Origin: Hofstenia miamia
Lineage: Eukaryota; Xenacoelomorpha; Acoela
Length of the DNA: 64,000 nt
NCBI GenBank assembly: GCA_004352715.1
Contig: SCFE01000021.1
Location: forward strand, 348,739 to 412,738
Direction of reading: 5' to 3'
Shown here: piece by piece, positions 59,945 to 64,000 of the stretch
Layout: each line of letters opens with the position of its first letter
Numbering within the stretch: position 1 is the stretch's first letter
The notes under the pieces: generated by a model
The model's database searches: none
Seen by the model: the letters and a program-made list of their open reading frames with translations, nothing else
Told to the model about the DNA's origin: nothing
Program-made: the position numbers and the translations under genes

Positions 59945-59976
<32 letters not shown>
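59945..59976. repeat. (AT)n microsatellite abutting gap
   Basis: AT tract preceded by AGTTGCGGCTTATATAT and running directly into the N run. Confidence 0.9.
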
Positions 59977-60205
59977 NNNNNNNNNNNNNNNNNNNNNNNN
60001 NNNNNNNNNNNNNNNNNNNNNNNNNNNNNNNNNNNNNNNNNNNNNNNNNNNNNNNNNNNNNNNNNNNNNNNNNNNNNNNNNNNNNNNNNNNNNNNNNNNN
60101 NNNNNNNNNNNNNNNNNNNNNNNNNNNNNNNNNNNNNNNNNNNNNNNNNNNNNNNNNNNNNNNNNNNNNNNNNNNNNNNNNNNNNNNNNNNNNNNNNNNN
60201 NNNNN
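59977..60205. other. Assembly gap (229 N)
   Basis: Unknown bases that start at an AT microsatellite. Confidence 1.
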
Positions 60206-60580
60206 CTTTAGATACAGACGGAAAACAGTCACTCCATCGTTGTCCGGGTCCGTCCAGTTTGTTGCGTCAAACCTAAATATTTAATAAAAAAATACCCTCA
60301 GAAGGAGAAATGAGTTGATACATATTGACTAAACTCTGTCCCAGTTAATAAGTAAAGTTTTATATCAATAATTGGGGTTTTATTATAGAGTAAATACCAT
60401 GGTTTTGGCTCAAATTAGATAGTCTAGGATCTTGTGCATATTATAAAAAAATGAAGATCAAAACTTGAGATTATACTCGTGTTAATATCATACTACCTCA
60501 TTTTCCTAAAAAACAGGTTTACTTATTAACTGAGACAGAGTTTAATTAAAAAGTCTAAGAAAAAATATCAGGGTTGCGGT
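60206..60580. other. Non-coding between gap and microsatellite
   Basis: No coding signal. The TTAACTGAGACAGAGTTTA word near 60525 and its inverted partner AAACTCTGTCCCAGTTAATA near 60328 suggest a small inverted-repeat element of about 215 bp. Confidence 0.4.
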
Positions 60581-60602
60581 TTATATATATATATATATAT
60601 AT
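60581..60602. repeat. (AT)n microsatellite
   Basis: AT tract preceded by GGGTTGCGGTTTATATAT, almost the same lead-in as the tract at 59945. Confidence 0.9.
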
Positions 60603-60715
60603 TAGGGCCTTGCGAGTACTCGAAATTCGAGTCGAGTTACAGTACTCGAACTCGAGTCGAAGGCCAAACTTCAACTTTGCATTTCGAGTACTCGCACCCA
60701 GCTCGATATTTTTCG
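60603..60715. mobile_element. Possible hAT MITE end (TAGGGCCTTGCGAGTACTCG)
   Basis: Starts TAGGGCCTTGCGAGTACTCG and is packed with CGAGTACTCG, CTCGAGTCGA and TCGAGT words, palindromic subterminal repeats of the sort seen in non-autonomous hAT elements. The inverted TTCGAGTACTCGC near 60683 may be the other arm; the outer partner is not found. Confidence 0.45.
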
Positions 60716-60869
60716 TACATGTTTGACCATGATTTCGAAAAATCCAACAAACTTTCATAATTTACCCCAAATTGTAAGTCATCAGGCTTGGTTTCTCTCA
60801 TTTAGTTTCGCATGTAGCATCTCTTCGCTACATTTATGTAAGGCAGCATGTATATATATATATATATAT

Positions 60870-61869
60870 NNNNNNNNNNNNNNNNNNNNNNNNNNNNNNN
60901 NNNNNNNNNNNNNNNNNNNNNNNNNNNNNNNNNNNNNNNNNNNNNNNNNNNNNNNNNNNNNNNNNNNNNNNNNNNNNNNNNNNNNNNNNNNNNNNNNNNN
61001 NNNNNNNNNNNNNNNNNNNNNNNNNNNNNNNNNNNNNNNNNNNNNNNNNNNNNNNNNNNNNNNNNNNNNNNNNNNNNNNNNNNNNNNNNNNNNNNNNNNN
61101 NNNNNNNNNNNNNNNNNNNNNNNNNNNNNNNNNNNNNNNNNNNNNNNNNNNNNNNNNNNNNNNNNNNNNNNNNNNNNNNNNNNNNNNNNNNNNNNNNNNN
61201 NNNNNNNNNNNNNNNNNNNNNNNNNNNNNNNNNNNNNNNNNNNNNNNNNNNNNNNNNNNNNNNNNNNNNNNNNNNNNNNNNNNNNNNNNNNNNNNNNNNN
61301 NNNNNNNNNNNNNNNNNNNNNNNNNNNNNNNNNNNNNNNNNNNNNNNNNNNNNNNNNNNNNNNNNNNNNNNNNNNNNNNNNNNNNNNNNNNNNNNNNNNN
61401 NNNNNNNNNNNNNNNNNNNNNNNNNNNNNNNNNNNNNNNNNNNNNNNNNNNNNNNNNNNNNNNNNNNNNNNNNNNNNNNNNNNNNNNNNNNNNNNNNNNN
61501 NNNNNNNNNNNNNNNNNNNNNNNNNNNNNNNNNNNNNNNNNNNNNNNNNNNNNNNNNNNNNNNNNNNNNNNNNNNNNNNNNNNNNNNNNNNNNNNNNNNN
61601 NNNNNNNNNNNNNNNNNNNNNNNNNNNNNNNNNNNNNNNNNNNNNNNNNNNNNNNNNNNNNNNNNNNNNNNNNNNNNNNNNNNNNNNNNNNNNNNNNNNN
61701 NNNNNNNNNNNNNNNNNNNNNNNNNNNNNNNNNNNNNNNNNNNNNNNNNNNNNNNNNNNNNNNNNNNNNNNNNNNNNNNNNNNNNNNNNNNNNNNNNNNN
61801 NNNNNNNNNNNNNNNNNNNNNNNNNNNNNNNNNNNNNNNNNNNNNNNNNNNNNNNNNNNNNNNNNNNNN
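60870..61869. other. Assembly gap (1000 N, AT microsatellite at left edge)
   Basis: Exactly 1000 N, so probably a placeholder length. The left edge is an (AT)n tract (60851-60869); the right edge cuts into the 3' flank of the duplicated sulfotransferase locus. Confidence 1.
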
Positions 61870-63330
61870 ATAAAAGAAATTAATTGACATTTGATTTGGA
61901 AGCAATGAAATTTCAAAGACTTCGAGCACAGTGATATGAAAAAAACATTTTATAGAATAAGCCGGTGAAAACAATCTAAAAAATACTTTTTCAAACTTGA
62001 CACACAATAAGTTTCTAAAACAGGAAATCCCAGGGCACTACATGGAGTATGCAAAATATGAGGAGATGTTTTGTTTATATTCAAGAATGTAGTTATACTT
62101 AATTATTTCAAAAGTGTATATAAAAAACAATAGAAATAGATAGAGCAAACTATTGCGCTTAACATTCCTGGTAACTCCTAAGTTACGAAATTTTTCTCTC
62201 AATCCGCTGCAGAAACTGCGAAAATGAGTACGGTAGGTGATAGTAGTCCAAACCATACATGATCGTACCCAAATAAAACAAATCCTCATCTGAAACCTGT
62301 GAGTACATAAACTTAAGTTCACTTATATTAGAAACAAATGGCTTAAATTTAAAACTCGGATCTATGCCGAAATCGGGGAACCCAGTCTTTACAAGAGATG
62401 GTATTTCTTCGAATAATACGACATAATCCAATTTCATCATGCAGATTCGACAATGAACTACTTGTGATGCCCAGTGACGCCATGTCCAGGCAGGAACATT
62501 GAATTCAGAGGTTTCTAAATGGAATGCGCCTCCTTTTAACTTGTGAATATGAATTATAAAGGAAACAAAATCACTGAAAGAAACATTCTGTGGGAATACA
62601 GGTGGTTTCAGTTTAGCCAAAGGGGAAAACGGTGTATGAAATCTAGCGTAATTTGCAACATAGTTTGCAAAACCTTTCCAAGGTCCACAAATTCCATGTT
62701 TATGTTTTAAATGGCAATTTTTGAATTTGTCTTTGTAAGCTGATAAAAGAATTTCTAATAGTTCTCGAAAAACAGCAATTTTCCTATATTCCGTTGCATT
62801 CCATACATATAAGGGCGGTCGTTTGACAGTTATACCTGAATGCTTTAGCGAGTGCTTGAAAAATGTACTGCCAGCTTTCAAAATAAGGCACATAAATACT
62901 TTAGTTTCTTCGAGAACAAATATTTGACTTGAAGCAAGATTCACATCATTAGAATTCGACTTTCCACATTTAGAATATATTTCATCAGCTAAATGATAAC
63001 CATTAACGGAGATTTCCCTTATCTTAGGAATCTTTGTATTTAGTTTAAAGAAGATCATCAAGCACAGCACCAGTGCAAACCAAACAACTATCCTCATAAA
63101 TCTCATGGTTAAATATTTTTTCAAGACTTTTCTGAACGTAATTTAAGCAAAATAAACAAACACTACCACAATTTTAGGAAACGGCACATTCATTGGAAAA
63201 TCAAAGAATAACTGTTTTCCTTTTAATAATTAGGTCAAAGAAAAATTAATACAATCAATATCGTAACAAACGCTCAACTTTTCCAAAGTTAGGTCAATAA
63301 AGTCAAAATCGCATGTGTTGTATCAATATG
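61870..63330 (-). repeat. Inverted-duplicate arm 2 (sulfotransferase locus)
   Basis: Inverted counterpart of 14880-16316. The 3' flank next to the gap is nearly identical to 15990-16316 except for a few changes near 62120-62165. The upstream flank (63107-63300) is only moderately similar, as is the first half of the coding region. Confidence 0.85.
62183..63106 (-). CDS. Carbohydrate sulfotransferase (HNK-1 family), intact ORF
   Basis: A single open frame of 307 codons starts from ATG 63106. The frame stays open a little further upstream to a TTG but has no earlier ATG. Residues 5-20 are a signal anchor (RIVVWFALVLCLMIFF), so the protein is a type II Golgi membrane enzyme. The PAPS 5'-phosphosulfate segment is LILKAGSTFFKHS (74-86). 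The 3'-phosphate segment is AVFRELLEILLSAYKDK (111-127). Then come GICGPWKGFANYVANYARF (138-156) and HWASQVVHCRICMMKLDYVV (211-230), the conserved H-W...C-x2-C block of the family. Possible N-glycosylation sites are N103 and N174. In the second segment the usual P of RxP and the R of ER are replaced by L and I, which may weaken cofactor binding. A TTCAG just upstream (63132-63136) suggests a 5' UTR intron. The exact sugar acceptor cannot be told from sequence. Confidence 0.85.
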   Translation of the reverse strand: MRFMRIVVWFALVLCLMIFFKLNTKIPKIREISVNGYHLADEIYSKCGKSNSNDVNLASSQIFVLEETKVFMCLILKAGSTFFKHSLKHSGITVKRPPLYVWNATEYRKIAVFRELLEILLSAYKDKFKNCHLKHKHGICGPWKGFANYVANYARFHTPFSPLAKLKPPVFPQNVSFSDFVSFIIHIHKLKGGAFHLETSEFNVPAWTWRHWASQVVHCRICMMKLDYVVLFEEIPSLVKTGFPDFGIDPSFKFKPFVSNISELKFMYSQVSDEDLFYLGTIMYGLDYYHLPYSFSQFLQRIERKIS

Positions 63331-63735
63331 TCGCAATTTATCATGCCACACTTTTTCAGTCACAATGCTCAAGGTGACAAAGTCAGATGACGCTAAGGTC
63401 ACAAAAATGGTTTTTTGTAACATGGAGAATTGAAATTACGGAAAAGAATGAGCTTCTTGCCTTCGCTATACAGAAATTTTTAAGCATGGAAAGTACTTGT
63501 AAGCAGCAACAGCAATACGAATAAGCATCAAGCCACAAAAGCTAGGAACAAGACTGAAAATGTTATTCAGGGTTTCTTGTATCAGATCCCACTGATGAAA
63601 CTTAAATACCCGGGTCTAAAAAAGTTTTTTAGTTATTATTAATTTTTTCAGGGCAAAATTACCTCGCCTCGATCGTAAAATAAACATTGCAAGAATCCTT
63701 TTTAACAACATCAGTATACTCACTAATTCGCTTAT
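63331..63735. other. Intergenic, nothing clear
   Basis: AT-rich sequence upstream of the minus-strand sulfotransferase. No coding motif, no obvious promoter. Confidence 0.4.
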
Positions 63736-63739
63736 TATC

Positions 63740-64000
63740 AGAGATGGAAGTGGGGCGGATTTCTGTGAACTGCCCTGCCCGCCCCAAAGAGTTTGTGCCC
63801 TGCCCCCATTTCCACGTGTTGACATCTGCCCCAAATTTTAAATTCCACCACCCCAAATTGCCCTACTAAAAAATTCGTTCCCAAAACTACTTACGATATT
63901 TTATTGCCCCATGTTTGCTCTAGACAATTTTCATTGCACTACACTACACCACCACTGCCAAATATTTTAAATCCTCTCTAATATTGCAACCAATAGGACT
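63740..64000. repeat. Interspersed repeat shared with 35640-36240
   Basis: Contains GAAGTGGGGCGGATTTCTGTG, several GCCC(C)GCCC words, CCCCAAATTGCCC and CCACCACTGCCAAATATTTT, in the same order as the copy at 35640-36240. It runs off the window edge. Confidence 0.6.

Noticed and set aside
60723-62007. Long open frames of 340-400 codons on both strands
   Set aside because: They consist almost wholly of N; the sequence is an assembly gap.
1-64000. tRNA, rRNA or CRISPR arrays
   Set aside because: No cloverleaf, rRNA core words or spaced palindromic direct repeats were seen; simple repeats are AT, GT and TAA tracts.

Overview
The window is AT-rich nuclear DNA from an invertebrate animal. The evidence is many short exons with GT..AG introns, animal-only gene families (LRRC45, WDR62/MAPKBP1, HNK-1-type carbohydrate sulfotransferase) and a dense load of eukaryotic transposon remnants. 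I cannot fix the phylum: the transposon mix (TAA-associated RLE LINE, jockey/CR1-like LINE, Tc1/mariner, several hAT types, MITEs) fits cnidarians, crustaceans and other arthropods, or tunicates. The assembly is imperfect: three N gaps (42886-43424, 59977-60205, 60870-61869) and four single-base N joins (5276, 6502, 7141, 7928), three of which clearly have the same sequence on both sides.

Layout. 1-3.8 kb: intergenic DNA with a minus-strand ORF1-like fragment and a broken orphan-family fragment. 3.8-6.0 kb: the first four coding exons of an LRRC45 homologue (+), ending in mid-LRR. 6.0-8.8 kb: two 5'-truncated copies of an RLE-encoding LINE lying in (TAA)n arrays. 8.8-14.6 kb: three decayed protein-coding transposon or orphan genes. 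14.9-16.3 kb: a frameshifted sulfotransferase. 18.4-59.6 kb: at least 28 exons (+) of a WDR62/MAPKBP1 homologue, with continuous reading frame through about 970 codons. They start in mid-WD40 domain and run through a long disordered C-terminal half. Its introns hold most of the MITEs and transposase remnants described. 61.9-63.3 kb: an inverted second copy of the sulfotransferase with an intact ORF. The right edge has a C/G-rich interspersed repeat also present at 35.6-36.2 kb.

There is no operon logic; these are independent animal genes. LRRC45 is a centrosome-linker protein, and WDR62/MAPKBP1 is a spindle-pole/JNK scaffold protein. In this window LRRC45 lacks its 3' part and WDR62 lacks its 5' part, with transposon debris between them, so their adjacency may be real (with interrupted genes) or an assembly join.

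The strongest observations are: a probable gene-conversion boundary in the inverted sulfotransferase pair that coincides with the frameshift; two SxIP (EB1-binding type) motifs in the WDR62 tail; a 38-bp perfect hairpin flanked by a 7-bp direct repeat; a 2-kb element with about 340-bp inverted arms; several MITEs with exact target duplications; and the TAA-associated (Dong/R4-like) LINE. I did not find a convincing wholly new biological system.
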